Below, in pieces: positions 44,914-53,170 of a DNA stretch of 64,000 bases. Below the pieces are notes generated by a model. That model searched no databases and was not told where the DNA came from. It saw only the letters and a program-made list of their open reading frames with translations. The position numbers and the translations under genes are program-made. Every line of letters starts with the position of its first letter. The first letter of the stretch is position 1. This DNA is from CAZJHX01 sp964545715 (lineage in GTDB: Bacteria > Myxococcota_A > UBA9042 > GCA-2863065), in assembly GCA_964545715.1 (NCBI GenBank), contig CAZJHX010000040.1, positions 6,419 to 70,418 of the forward strand, written 5' to 3'.

Positions 44914-45957
44914 ATGATTCGACCCGGCAGGATGCCGCTCCTCTTTTCCCTGACACTCATCGCCTGCACGTCGCCAAGCGGCTTGCGGTCGACCACCAAG
45001 ACGGACGCGCCCGAGATCACGGAGGCGCCGGATGTCCCGGACACAGCCCAGGCCGAGGACGCGCCCGCTATGCCGGACGTGCCGCCGGCCCCGGATCTTC
45101 CGGACGTACCGGATGTGCCCCCTGCCCTACCCGGCGGCTGTGGAGCGGCGCCCCCTCACGGCCCGGGCCAGGTCACAGTCACGATCGACGCCGGACCGGA
45201 CGGCGACGACATGAGAAACTTCACGCTGAGCGTGCCCACCGGCTACGACCCCAACGTGCCGCACAAGCTGATCGTCGGCTACGCGGGGACAAACTGGATC
45301 GGCGAGCAGATCCGCCCGTACCTCAACCTGGAAGAGGGATCGCCTGGCGACGAGATCTTCGTGTATCCCGACCCGCTCTGGCGCGACTTCGAGGGCTGGG
45401 GGAAGCTGGGCGGCTGGGTGCTCGGGCCCTGGGCGACGCCTGCGCACGGTGAGCAGGACCTGGTGTTCACCGAGGCCGTGCTCGACTATATGACCGACAA
45501 CTACTGCATCGACGCCGACCGGATCTTCGCCACCGGACACAGCTGGGGCGGCGACATGGCCATGGTCGCGAGCTGCTTTCTGGGGCCCCACTTTCGCGCA
45601 TCGGTTCCGGTCGCCGCCAACCGTCCGTATTGGTTTGAGCATCCCGACGGCCACCTGATCAGCTGCGAGGGCGACACGGCGGTGTGGACCATGTTCGGCA
45701 TCGGTGACGACCACTTCAGCTGGCAGAGCTTCCCCGGCGAGTTCGGGGACGAGTGCCGAGACTTCTGGCTGGCCGAGCGCGGCTGCGACGGGCCCGATTC
45801 CTACACGGACCTCGGGCTTGGAGAGCCCGATGAGTGCCGCGAGTACACCGGCTGCTCCAGCGTCACTCGCTACTGCCTGTACGGGCCCGCGAGCGCGCAC
45901 CAGATCCCGTCGTACTACTCAGAAGCGACCATGGCGTTTTTCCGCTCCTTCTTATAA
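44914..45957 (+). CDS. Alpha/beta-hydrolase lipoprotein (PHB-depolymerase/feruloyl-esterase-like)
   Basis: A 347-residue lipoprotein (LTLIAC lipobox) with an Asp/Pro/Val-rich spacer to about residue 75, the same kind of low-complexity linker as in the phosphodiesterase at 5804. The hydrolase part has NFTLSVPTGYDPNVPHKLIV, the nucleophile elbow FATGHSWGGDMA and a terminal SAHQIPSYYSE with the likely catalytic His. These fit polyhydroxybutyrate-depolymerase/esterase-like secreted enzymes that cleave esters. The gene has a possible TATACT -10 at 44851-44856. Substrate unknown. Confidence 0.85.
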   Translation: MIRPGRMPLLFSLTLIACTSPSGLRSTTKTDAPEITEAPDVPDTAQAEDAPAMPDVPPAPDLPDVPDVPPALPGGCGAAPPHGPGQVTVTIDAGPDGDDMRNFTLSVPTGYDPNVPHKLIVGYAGTNWIGEQIRPYLNLEEGSPGDEIFVYPDPLWRDFEGWGKLGGWVLGPWATPAHGEQDLVFTEAVLDYMTDNYCIDADRIFATGHSWGGDMAMVASCFLGPHFRASVPVAANRPYWFEHPDGHLISCEGDTAVWTMFGIGDDHFSWQSFPGEFGDECRDFWLAERGCDGPDSYTDLGLGEPDECREYTGCSSVTRYCLYGPASAHQIPSYYSEATMAFFRSFL

Positions 45958-45982
45958 ACATTCAGGCTTGACTGTTTGTTTA
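45955..45982 (+). promoter_or_regulatory. Possible TetR operator/promoter region
   Basis: TAAACA (45955-45960) and TGTTTA (45977-45982) form an inverted repeat around a TTGACT -35-like hexamer (45968-45973), just upstream of the TetR-family gene. This fits an autoregulatory operator. Motif match only. Confidence 0.35.
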
Positions 45983-46003
45983 TGGTGAGGCAAGGTGCGC
46001 CTC

Positions 46004-46570
46004 ATGAGACGGACGCAAGAAGAGCGAAGTGAGACCACGCGCCGCAAACTGGTGGAGGCGACCGCCCGCTGCCTGGCACGCGACGGCTACAGCGGCACGT
46101 CGACCACGCGCATCGCCAAAGAGGCCGGTGTCTCGAGAGGCGCGCAGCTGCACCACTACCCGACCAAGGCGGACCTGGTGCGCGCCACCATTCTTCACGT
46201 GTACAAGCAGCGAGTCGCTCACTTTCGCGACACTGTAACCGCAGGCGCCGATACCGCCGACGTCATCGACCGCCTGTGGGAGGCCGCATCCGACGCCGAA
46301 GTGTTCGTGCCCTGGCTGGAGCTGACCGTCGCCGGCCGGGCCGATCCCGTTATCGCCGACGCGCTCGCGCAGGTCACCCATCAGATGCGCGACGAGACCA
46401 CCGCGCTGGCCGCCGACCTCGGGCTGGGTACGCCCGCGACCGTCGCGTTTGCTTTTGCGCTGTTCGACGGCCTGGCGCTGCAGCAGCTGGCCGCACCCGA
46501 CGAGCCGCGCCGCGAGGCCGTGCTCACGACCCTGAAAACCATCTCCCGCTTATTGGAGGCGTCCCCATGA
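46004..46570 (+). CDS. TetR-family transcriptional regulator
   Basis: About 188 residues from ATG 46004 (three codons further upstream are also open). The N-terminal HTH is typical: TRRKLVEATARCLARDGYSG, then TRIAKEAGVSRGAQLHHYPT. The C-terminal ligand-binding domain is helical (VIDRLWEAASDAEVFVPWLE). TetR proteins usually repress themselves and neighbours until a small ligand binds. An inverted repeat lies upstream. It overlaps a GNAT gene by 4 bp, a plausible regulated partner. Confidence 0.93.
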   Translation: MRRTQEERSETTRRKLVEATARCLARDGYSGTSTTRIAKEAGVSRGAQLHHYPTKADLVRATILHVYKQRVAHFRDTVTAGADTADVIDRLWEAASDAEVFVPWLELTVAGRADPVIADALAQVTHQMRDETTALAADLGLGTPATVAFAFALFDGLALQQLAAPDEPRREAVLTTLKTISRLLEASP

Positions 46571-47034
46571 TTATCCGTCGCGCCAAGCCCACCGACGCAC
46601 CGACCATCGAGCACGTCCTGACGGCCAACCGTGCCGATCCGTCGCTGTTTCAACAGCCGCTGCGCCGCATCCGGCGCCAGATCAATGACTTCGTGGTTGC
46701 AGAGTCCGGCGGCGAGATCGTCGGGTGTGCCGCCTTGCACTGGCACCGGGCCGACAACGTGGAGATCCTCGCGTTCGCCGTGCTTCCGGAGCACCACGGC
46801 GCCGGCATCGGCAAAGCGCTGATGACCGCCTGCCTCGAGGTCACCGACGGGTCCGGCACGGTCTGGCTGTCTACGCGCAAGCCCGGCTACTTCGACAGAT
46901 TTGGCTTTCGCTCTGTCTCCATGTGGAGCATGCCGCTCACGGTCCTGCTCACGAAGGTCCGCCTGATCTTTGAACAGCCCCTGCGTCGCTGGTTGACGGC
47001 CGTGACGCGCAGCCAGTTCATGCGATTGGCGTAG
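46567..47034 (+). CDS. GNAT-family N-acetyltransferase
   Basis: A 155-residue protein from ATG 46567, overlapping the TetR stop (ATGA); the longer frame upstream is shadow. GNAT fold markers: MIIRRAKPTDAPTIEHVL at the start, EIVGCAALHWHRADNVEILA, the acetyl-CoA loop LPEHHGAGIGKALM, and KPGYFDRFGFRSV. The last pattern is close to the C-terminal half of ArgA-type N-acetylglutamate synthases, which could be its role, but the substrate is not proven. Confidence 0.9.
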   Translation: MIIRRAKPTDAPTIEHVLTANRADPSLFQQPLRRIRRQINDFVVAESGGEIVGCAALHWHRADNVEILAFAVLPEHHGAGIGKALMTACLEVTDGSGTVWLSTRKPGYFDRFGFRSVSMWSMPLTVLLTKVRLIFEQPLRRWLTAVTRSQFMRLA

Positions 47035-47090
47035 TTCCAGTTTGGTCAGGGACTGGTGCCGGACGTGAAAATCGGCGACAGTCGTGCCCC

Positions 47091-49250
47091 ATGCATTACG
47101 CGACTCAGACCCTGAGCGTCGCTGTCCTTGCGGGCGTTTTGTTGGTCATCGCGGCACACCGCCTGCGCGTACCATCCATCGTCCTTCTCCTGGGCGGCGG
47201 CATCCTGCTTGGCCCAGAAGCGCTGGGGCTGGTGCATCCGGAGTCGCTTGCGGAGGGGCTGGAGACGCTCATCGCATTGACCGTGGCCGTCATCCTGTTC
47301 GAGGGCGGCCTGACATTGGACACGGACGGCTACCGCCGCGCGCCCGCCACCATCAAGCGCCTGCTAAGCATCGGGCCATTGGTCACGTGGTTCGGCGCCG
47401 GGGTCACCATGTGGTTCCTGTTCGACATGACGCCCTCGCTGGCCATGCTTGCCGGCAGCCTCGTCATCGTCACCGGCCCGACCGTAATCTCACCCTTGCT
47501 GCGCCATGTACGCATCAAAGAGCGCCTGCACCAGGTGCTGTATTGGGAGGGCGTGCTCATCGACCCGGTCGGTGTCTTCGTCGCCGTGCTCTGCTACGAG
47601 TGGCTCACTCCGACGGCAGACGGGCAGGCCTTTGCGACCCTGGGGCGCTTTGGCGTGCGGCTTGTCGTGGGGCTGGGCATCGGCGCGGTGAGCGGACTCG
47701 CCGTGACAGCGGTTCTCCAGCGCCGCTGGGTCACCGAGAGTCACATCAACATCTTTGTGCTGGCGTCCGCGCTGGGCACCTTCGGCGCTGCCCACGCCAT
47801 CATCACCGAGGGAGGGATCCTGGCGGTCGTGGTCGCGGGTCTGATCGTCGGCATCAAGCACCCGCCCATGCTGGACAACGTCAAGCGATTCAAGCTGCAG
47901 CTGACCGAGCTTGGGATCGGCACGTTGTTCGTCCTGCTTGCCGCCAAACTAGAGCTGGCCCGCTTCGCTGACGCACGGCTGCTGATCGCTGTTCTGCTCG
48001 TCATGCTCGTGCTGCGTCCGGCCGTGATCTTCTTGTCGACGTGGGGTCAGGGATTTCGCACCAACGAGCGCATCTTCATGTCCTGGATCGGGCCTCGCGG
48101 CATCGTAGCGGCCGCCATGGCGTCTCTGTTCGCGCTGCGGCTTACCGCGCTGGGCTACGAGCAAGCCCATTATCTGGAGACGTTCACCTACGCGGTGATC
48201 GCCGCCACGGTCACTATTCAGGGTCTGTCGGCGCCCTGGGTCGCGCGCCAACTCGGCGTCATGCGACCCAGCGCCAAGACGTGGGTCATCGCCGGCGACA
48301 AGGTGGTTGCTCCCGCTTTGGCTCGCGGCCTTCGTCAGGCCGGCGCGCAGGCGGTCAGCTTTGTGGGCACCGGGCCCGACGAGGAAGACTTCGCGGACCC
48401 GAAGCTCAACGACATCGCTGCCGTCTTCTGTGCGTACCACACCCGAGAGGAGAACGTCTCGGCGGTTGCAAACTGGGAGCGTCGACTGCCGTCGGACGCC
48501 TGTTATCGTTGGGCTCCGCAGGAGGAGGTCTCCGAGTCAGCGCCCCCGGACAGCACCGCCAGCGCGGGGCTCTCCGTCTGGCCGCGTACACATACGCCGG
48601 CCGGCGTCGCCACAGGTCTGGCGGAGAGCCGCTTTCGTGTGGACGTGCTCGATATAGGCCGTCCCGAGGAGTACGGGCGGTTCGGCACGGATCTTCAGCC
48701 ACTGTTCTGGGTCAACGACGGCGAGGGCCATGTCGTGGCCGATCCGATGAACGCGCGCGTCCCCGACCGCGGATTCGCCGTCGTGTTGCGCCGCCCGATT
48801 CACGGCCTGGCATCGCTGCTGGAGCACGTCGAGGTGATCCACAAGAAGTCCAGCACGTTTGAGGATGTACTCGCCGCGCTGGTCAGGAGCGCAAAGCGCA
48901 CCCACCCCGAGCTGCCGGCCGAGCAGGTTCTCACCAACCTGAAAGAGCGCCGGCGCACGATGCCCGTCGCAGTCGGCGGCGGGGTCGCGATCCCGCATGC
49001 CTACTGGGAGGGTGTGGACTTCAGCGCCTGCTTCCTGGGCGTCATACCCGACGGGCTCGAGATGACGACGCCCGACGAGCACCCCGTGCGGCTGGTCTTT
49101 CTGCTGATCTCGCCCGAGGGTCAGGCCAGCACGCACCTGCAGTCGCTGGCGGCGATCGGCTCGCTGGGCAAAGATCCGGCGTTTTTGAACTTATTGTCGC
49201 GACAGCGCGTGCCGGATCGCATCGCAGCCTTTATTCTCGAGCGCGCCTGA
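47091..49250 (+). CDS. Cation/proton antiporter fused to a PTS EIIA (type 2) domain
   Basis: A 719-residue protein. Residues about 1-400 form a CPA-type Na+(K+)/H+ antiporter with about 12 TMs and motifs VIVTGPTVISPLLRHV and LYWEGVLIDPVGVFVAV. A TrkA-N-like cytosolic stretch follows (WVIAGDKVVAPALARGLRQA). The last ~150 residues match the PTS EIIA type 2 fold: SSTFEDVLAALV, VGGGVAIPHAYW (His of IPHA is the usual phospho-site, near residue 630) and RLVFLLISPE. Phosphorylation could tune ion transport to PTS or PtsN-like signalling, by inference. No other PTS gene is in the window. Confidence 0.88.
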   Translation: MHYATQTLSVAVLAGVLLVIAAHRLRVPSIVLLLGGGILLGPEALGLVHPESLAEGLETLIALTVAVILFEGGLTLDTDGYRRAPATIKRLLSIGPLVTWFGAGVTMWFLFDMTPSLAMLAGSLVIVTGPTVISPLLRHVRIKERLHQVLYWEGVLIDPVGVFVAVLCYEWLTPTADGQAFATLGRFGVRLVVGLGIGAVSGLAVTAVLQRRWVTESHINIFVLASALGTFGAAHAIITEGGILAVVVAGLIVGIKHPPMLDNVKRFKLQLTELGIGTLFVLLAAKLELARFADARLLIAVLLVMLVLRPAVIFLSTWGQGFRTNERIFMSWIGPRGIVAAAMASLFALRLTALGYEQAHYLETFTYAVIAATVTIQGLSAPWVARQLGVMRPSAKTWVIAGDKVVAPALARGLRQAGAQAVSFVGTGPDEEDFADPKLNDIAAVFCAYHTREENVSAVANWERRLPSDACYRWAPQEEVSESAPPDSTASAGLSVWPRTHTPAGVATGLAESRFRVDVLDIGRPEEYGRFGTDLQPLFWVNDGEGHVVADPMNARVPDRGFAVVLRRPIHGLASLLEHVEVIHKKSSTFEDVLAALVRSAKRTHPELPAEQVLTNLKERRRTMPVAVGGGVAIPHAYWEGVDFSACFLGVIPDGLEMTTPDEHPVRLVFLLISPEGQASTHLQSLAAIGSLGKDPAFLNLLSRQRVPDRIAAFILERA

Positions 49251-49272
49251 TCAGCTACACAGGAGACACCCC

Positions 49273-49581
49273 ATGGTCATCGTGACTTACAAAGTGAAGC
49301 CCGAATGCGTCGAGGAGAACGAGGCGCTGGTGCGCGCCGTCTACGCCCATCTGCACGAGGTCGCCGATCCATCGGTGCACTACGCCACGTTCAAACAAAA
49401 CGACGGCTGCACCTTCGTACACATCGCCCGCTTCGATGATCCCGACAAGCGCTCCATCCTGACCGGCAGCGCGGCCTTCCAGGCGTTTCAGAAGGACCTC
49501 AAGGCGCGCTGCGACGTGCCGCCGTCCCCTCAGCCGGTGACCGAGGTCGCCTCATACAACTTTCTGAACACGGCCGGATGA
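49273..49581 (+). CDS. Antibiotic-biosynthesis-monooxygenase-like (ABM fold) small protein
   Basis: A 102-residue ferredoxin-like protein with MVIVTYKVKPECVEENEALV at the start and FVHIARFDDPDKR in the middle, as in ABM/YgiN-type quinol or haem-related monooxygenases, many of unknown function. AGGAGA seven bases before the ATG is a good ribosome site. It overlaps the MmcQ/YjbR-like gene by 4 bp. Confidence 0.82.
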   Translation: MVIVTYKVKPECVEENEALVRAVYAHLHEVADPSVHYATFKQNDGCTFVHIARFDDPDKRSILTGSAAFQAFQKDLKARCDVPPSPQPVTEVASYNFLNTAG

Positions 49582-49943
49582 CCACGCTGGAGTCCGTGCG
49601 CGCCCACATGGACAGCTACCGGGGCGCCACGTCCGGCTATCCGTTTGGTCCGGGCGCCCAGGTCTACAAAGTGGGCGGCAAGATGTTCGGCCTCATCGCC
49701 GAAAACGAGCAGCCGCTGCGGGTCAACCTCAAGTGCGACCCGGAGGCGGCGCTGCAGCTTCGTGCCGGGTTCGAGGCGATCATCCCCGGCTACCACATGA
49801 ACAAGCGCCACTGGAACACGGTCATCCTGGACGGAACCGTGCCCGAGCCGATTGTGCTGGAGATGTTCGACGACTCCTATGAGCGGGTCTTCGCCAGCCT
49901 CACTCGCACCGTGCGCGACCGGATTGCGCAACACGGCGCTTAG
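49578..49943 (+). CDS. MmcQ/YjbR-family protein
   Basis: A 121-residue protein with the YjbR fold signature: YPFGPGAQVYKVGGKMFGLI, then RVNLKCDPEAALQLR and the terminal DSYERVFASLTRTV. The family has a DNA-binding-like fold and unclear function. ATG 49578 overlaps the preceding stop by 4 bp; the stop overlaps the convergent DTW gene by 4 bp. Confidence 0.9.
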   Translation: MTTLESVRAHMDSYRGATSGYPFGPGAQVYKVGGKMFGLIAENEQPLRVNLKCDPEAALQLRAGFEAIIPGYHMNKRHWNTVILDGTVPEPIVLEMFDDSYERVFASLTRTVRDRIAQHGA

Positions 49944-51073
49944 GGCGTCTTCTCGATCCCCAGCTCGCGAATGTGGCGCGTCACGGCCAGGGTGTCGCCA
50001 AGCTGGCGGCCGGCGCGCCCCTCAAACGGCGTGGGGACCGTCTCCAGGCCCTGCTGGGCCACAAAATAGTCGAGATGCCCGCAGTTTTTGCCGGTGAGGT
50101 TGCACGCGATGCCCTTGAGCAGCAGCGACTCCCCGGGCGGCATGACCGCGCTGAGGCTGTGCCGATTCCACGCCGCGACGATGCTGTCGCGCCCCAGAAA
50201 CTCCCTCCACTGCTGCCTGAACTGCTCCGGCGCAAGGCCGCCCTCGATCTGCGCAAAGGTCAGCCCCATGTGCTCGATGTGCAGCGGGTTGGGAGTGACG
50301 CGCGTGGGCCGGACGAAGCGCGCAAACGTCTCCCCGGTGGCGGGGCGAACAGCGCACCAGTACACGATGTCGCCAAGCCGTTCGCCGTCGCGGGTCTCCT
50401 TGGCCACCTCGCCGTAGCACACGACCAGCTTGTCGTACCGGGTAGTGAGCGCGCGGGGCAGCGAGGCCTGCAGCGACCGCCGTGCTTTGGGCACCTTGAT
50501 CCGGCGCTGCGGCACCCGGCCGCTGCGGTCGATCTGGCGGTCGATCATCAGGCGAAAGGCGCCCATCAGCTCGTCCAGGCCGACAGTCTCCGGCTCCAGC
50601 GCGCGCAGGGTCGCGATTGTCGCCTCGATGGTCGACAGGTAGTCCGCTTTGGGCTCCCGCCGAAGCCGGTACTCGCTTGGCGTGACCGGATCCAGGCGGA
50701 TGCATGGCAGCGCCCGCAGCCACGGGGCGTGACTCACTACAGTCCGGGACTGGCCCCACGTCGCATCCACCAGCACGATGTTGTCCGGGCGCTCATCGGG
50801 CGGGATGGTCCGCACGTCCCGCGCGTCCGGCGAGGGGTACAAAAACGCGGTGTTGGGCGGCAGCCTGGACGCGCGCGCCATCGACTCGGGGTCCTTGGGC
50901 CCGCACACCTGCACCTGCACCCGGTTGAGGCCGAGCCGCGCAAAACGCGCAGTGCCCAGCGGATGATGCCGCTCGCGGGGGTGCTGCAGGATGATCACGC
51001 CGGTGTGATTGTCGACGCGTTTGATATCCGCGCACACGCATGCGACCGCCGGTTTGAAGCAGCGGTAACACAT
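49940..51073 (-). CDS. DTW-domain (tRNA-uridine aminocarboxypropyltransferase-like) protein with a DnaQ-like tail
   Basis: About 377 residues from ATG 51073; GTG 51121 is an alternative and the longer frame upstream is implausible. The N-terminus has a Cys-rich zinc-like motif (MCYRCFKPAVACVCADI), then HTGVIILQHPRERHHPLGTA and the signature LVDATWGQSR containing D-A-T-W. DTW enzymes (TapT type) transfer a 3-amino-3-carboxypropyl group from SAM to a tRNA uridine. The last ~170 residues resemble a DnaQ/DEDD exonuclease fold (YDKLVVCYGEVAKE, IVAAWNRHSLSAV, LGDTLAVTRHI), but the acidic catalytic residues look altered, so this tail may be inactive. The domain order is unusual; see findings. Confidence 0.8.
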   Translation of the reverse strand: MCYRCFKPAVACVCADIKRVDNHTGVIILQHPRERHHPLGTARFARLGLNRVQVQVCGPKDPESMARASRLPPNTAFLYPSPDARDVRTIPPDERPDNIVLVDATWGQSRTVVSHAPWLRALPCIRLDPVTPSEYRLRREPKADYLSTIEATIATLRALEPETVGLDELMGAFRLMIDRQIDRSGRVPQRRIKVPKARRSLQASLPRALTTRYDKLVVCYGEVAKETRDGERLGDIVYWCAVRPATGETFARFVRPTRVTPNPLHIEHMGLTFAQIEGGLAPEQFRQQWREFLGRDSIVAAWNRHSLSAVMPPGESLLLKGIACNLTGKNCGHLDYFVAQQGLETVPTPFEGRAGRQLGDTLAVTRHIRELGIEKTP

Positions 51074-51166
51074 CGCGCGCCCACCGGGTGTGGCAGCGCG
51101 CTCGAAAGACGGTAAAGTCACCCCACACCCTCTATCACAAGCTGCACGTCCGGCAGGGAGGTGAAG

Positions 51167-52234
51167 ATGAGTATTCGCGACCGATTTGCTGTCGAGACAC
51201 GGCACGCGTTCGCTACGCCGGTCACTGGGAACGTCGTGGCCCACACGGTGCCGCGCGAGGAGTGGATGGCGGCATTCAAGACGCTGCAGGCGGTGGCGTT
51301 CCCGTCCGAGTCCGGTGTCGACTATGGCCGCGTCTTCTCCGCGGAGACGCTGCAGGACCATGCCGCTCTGGACGCCGCGCTGGGCGCCTCACCCCTGGAG
51401 CACTATGTACTGCTGCGCGACGGCGCCCAGACGGTTGGCTGTTTCTGGGGCGCCCAACAGCAGTACGCACGGTACTACATGGTTTTCAGCATCATCGCCC
51501 CCGAGCGCCAGGGTCAGGGCATCTACACGGCGTTTCTCAAGCGCCTGCTCACGGTGCTGGACGCAGTCGGCTTCAAGGAGGTCACCAGCCGCCATCATCC
51601 GGACAACAACGCGGTGCTCGTGCCCAAGCTGAAGCTCGGCTTCACTATCAGCGGCTTCGAAGTGGCCCCCAACTATGGGCTGCTGATCCATCTGCGACGC
51701 CCGGTCACCGAAGCCCTGCGCACGTTGTACGCGTGGCGGGTGGACGGCAGCCGCCATGGGCGGGAGCTGCGCGCGGCGGGCATCGTCAACGAGCAGGTCG
51801 GCGAAGGTGATGACGCCTACGAGCTCACCTGCGAGCACGACATGGCGGCGCCGCCGGACGTGCTTTTTCGGGCGTGGACCACCGACCACTTCGACAAGTG
51901 GTTTGCCGCCCCGGGGACGGTGCTCATGCGGGCGGAAGTGGGCGCACCGTACTTCTTTGAGGCGCGCTTCGAGGACCAGCGCCATCCGCACTACGGCCGC
52001 TTTCTGAAGCTGGAGCCCGACCGGCTGGTGCAGATGACCTGGCTGACCGAGGCGGGCACGCAGGGGGCGGAGACCATCCTCACGATCGAGCTGATCCCCA
52101 ACGGCGCGGGCACCCGGCTGCGGCTGACGCATGCAGGCTTCCGGGACGCGGCCGCGCGCACAGCACACGCGGAGGCCTGGTCCGTCGCGCTGGCCGAGCA
52201 CCTGGACGTGGCCTTTGGCGCGGAGGAAGCGTAG
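51167..52234 (+). CDS. GNAT acetyltransferase fused to SRPBCC/AHSA1-type domain
   Basis: ATG 51167 follows a good ribosome site (GGAGG five bases upstream), giving 355 residues. Residues about 1-185 look like a GNAT domain: FSIIAPERQGQGIYTAFLKR holds the acetyl-CoA loop, followed by VTSRHHPDNNAVLV. Residues about 215-355 look like an AHSA1/START-like fold: HDMAAPPDVLFRAWTTDHFD, WFAAPGTVLMRAEVGAPYFF and RLRLTHAGFRD. Combining an acetyltransferase and a ligand-binding domain in one chain suggests a two-step or ligand-gated modification, by inference. The stop is immediately followed by the next GNAT gene. Confidence 0.82.
   Translation: MSIRDRFAVETRHAFATPVTGNVVAHTVPREEWMAAFKTLQAVAFPSESGVDYGRVFSAETLQDHAALDAALGASPLEHYVLLRDGAQTVGCFWGAQQQYARYYMVFSIIAPERQGQGIYTAFLKRLLTVLDAVGFKEVTSRHHPDNNAVLVPKLKLGFTISGFEVAPNYGLLIHLRRPVTEALRTLYAWRVDGSRHGRELRAAGIVNEQVGEGDDAYELTCEHDMAAPPDVLFRAWTTDHFDKWFAAPGTVLMRAEVGAPYFFEARFEDQRHPHYGRFLKLEPDRLVQMTWLTEAGTQGAETILTIELIPNGAGTRLRLTHAGFRDAAARTAHAEAWSVALAEHLDVAFGAEEA
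52222..52227 (+). promoter_or_regulatory. Shine-Dalgarno GGAGGA supporting a CTG start
   Basis: GGAGGA lies seven bases before the CTG at 52235, the ideal distance, inside the end of the upstream gene. No ATG, GTG or TTG occurs in frame until TTG 52292, which would cut off the canonical GNAT start. Confidence 0.6.
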
Positions 52235-53170
52235 CTGAAGATCCGGCCCTTCGCAGAACGTGACTACGCGGCGGCGACACGCATCTGGACGTTGGCGTGG
52301 CCCGACTATCCGCACACGGAGACGGAGTACCGGCGCTGGGACCAGGATCGGGACGCCCGATTGGACCAGGTGCGTCTGGTTGCCGAGGTTGACGAGTCGA
52401 TCATCGGCGTAGGGTCGCTGAGCCACCTGTCCGAGTCATTTCACCCCAACCGATACGAGGCGGAGATCGCGGTCGACCCCGCGTTTCTCAGACAAGGCGT
52501 GGGCACGGCGTTGTTTCATGCGCTGCGAAGTGAGCGTCCGCAGGCCCTGGCGCTGCTAAGCGGCTGCCGGGAGGGGGCCGTGGGCGTCTCGTTTCTGGAG
52601 GCGCTCGGCTTCGACCGGACGCTGAGGGAGCCGGTGTCGGAGCTGGATGTGCAGGCTTTTGACGCTGGGCGGTACGACTACCTCCTGCGGCGGGTGGGCG
52701 CCCGTTATCGGCTCTGCTCCCGGGCGGCGCTCCAGTCCCGCCAGAGCGGCGTACTGCGCCGAGTCCATGCACTGCACAACGCCGTGCTGGCCGACATCCC
52801 GCTGGGGGCGCCTGCGACGGCTGTCCCATTTGAAGAGTACGAGACCGAGCGCACCTATCCAGGGTACGACGCGGCGGGGTGCATCCTGTGCCTGAGCGGG
52901 GACCGCCTCGTCGGGATCAGCGAGCTGCTGAGCGCGGAGGCCGAGCCGGGACTGCTGAGCGTCACGATGACCGGCGTGCTGCCCAACCACCGCCACCGGG
53001 GCATCGCGACGGCCATGAAGGTGCTGGGCATTCGATGGGCGCAGACCGCGGGCGCCACGCTGATCCGCACGGACAACGAAGAGAACAACCCCATGTACGG
53101 ACTCAATCTGTCGCTGGGCTTTGTGCCGCGCCCGGCCTGGCTGACGTATGCCCGCGGCGAGTCCGCGTAG
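52235..53170 (+). CDS. Tandem (double) GNAT acetyltransferase, probable CTG start
   Basis: The first standard start is TTG 52292, but the CTG at 52235, directly after the upstream stop, begins LKIRPFAERDYAAATRIW, a textbook GNAT beginning, and has GGAGGA seven bases upstream. With it the product is 311 residues. It contains two GNAT repeats: the first with VAEVDESIIGVGSL and FLRQGVGTALFHAL, the second with GVLPNHRHRGIATAMKVLGI and TDNEENNPMYGLNLSLGF. The C-terminal unit resembles mycothiol/aminoglycoside-type double GNATs. Substrate unknown. It ends flush against the convergent GST gene. Confidence 0.82.
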   Translation: MKIRPFAERDYAAATRIWTLAWPDYPHTETEYRRWDQDRDARLDQVRLVAEVDESIIGVGSLSHLSESFHPNRYEAEIAVDPAFLRQGVGTALFHALRSERPQALALLSGCREGAVGVSFLEALGFDRTLREPVSELDVQAFDAGRYDYLLRRVGARYRLCSRAALQSRQSGVLRRVHALHNAVLADIPLGAPATAVPFEEYETERTYPGYDAAGCILCLSGDRLVGISELLSAEAEPGLLSVTMTGVLPNHRHRGIATAMKVLGIRWAQTAGATLIRTDNEENNPMYGLNLSLGFVPRPAWLTYARGESA

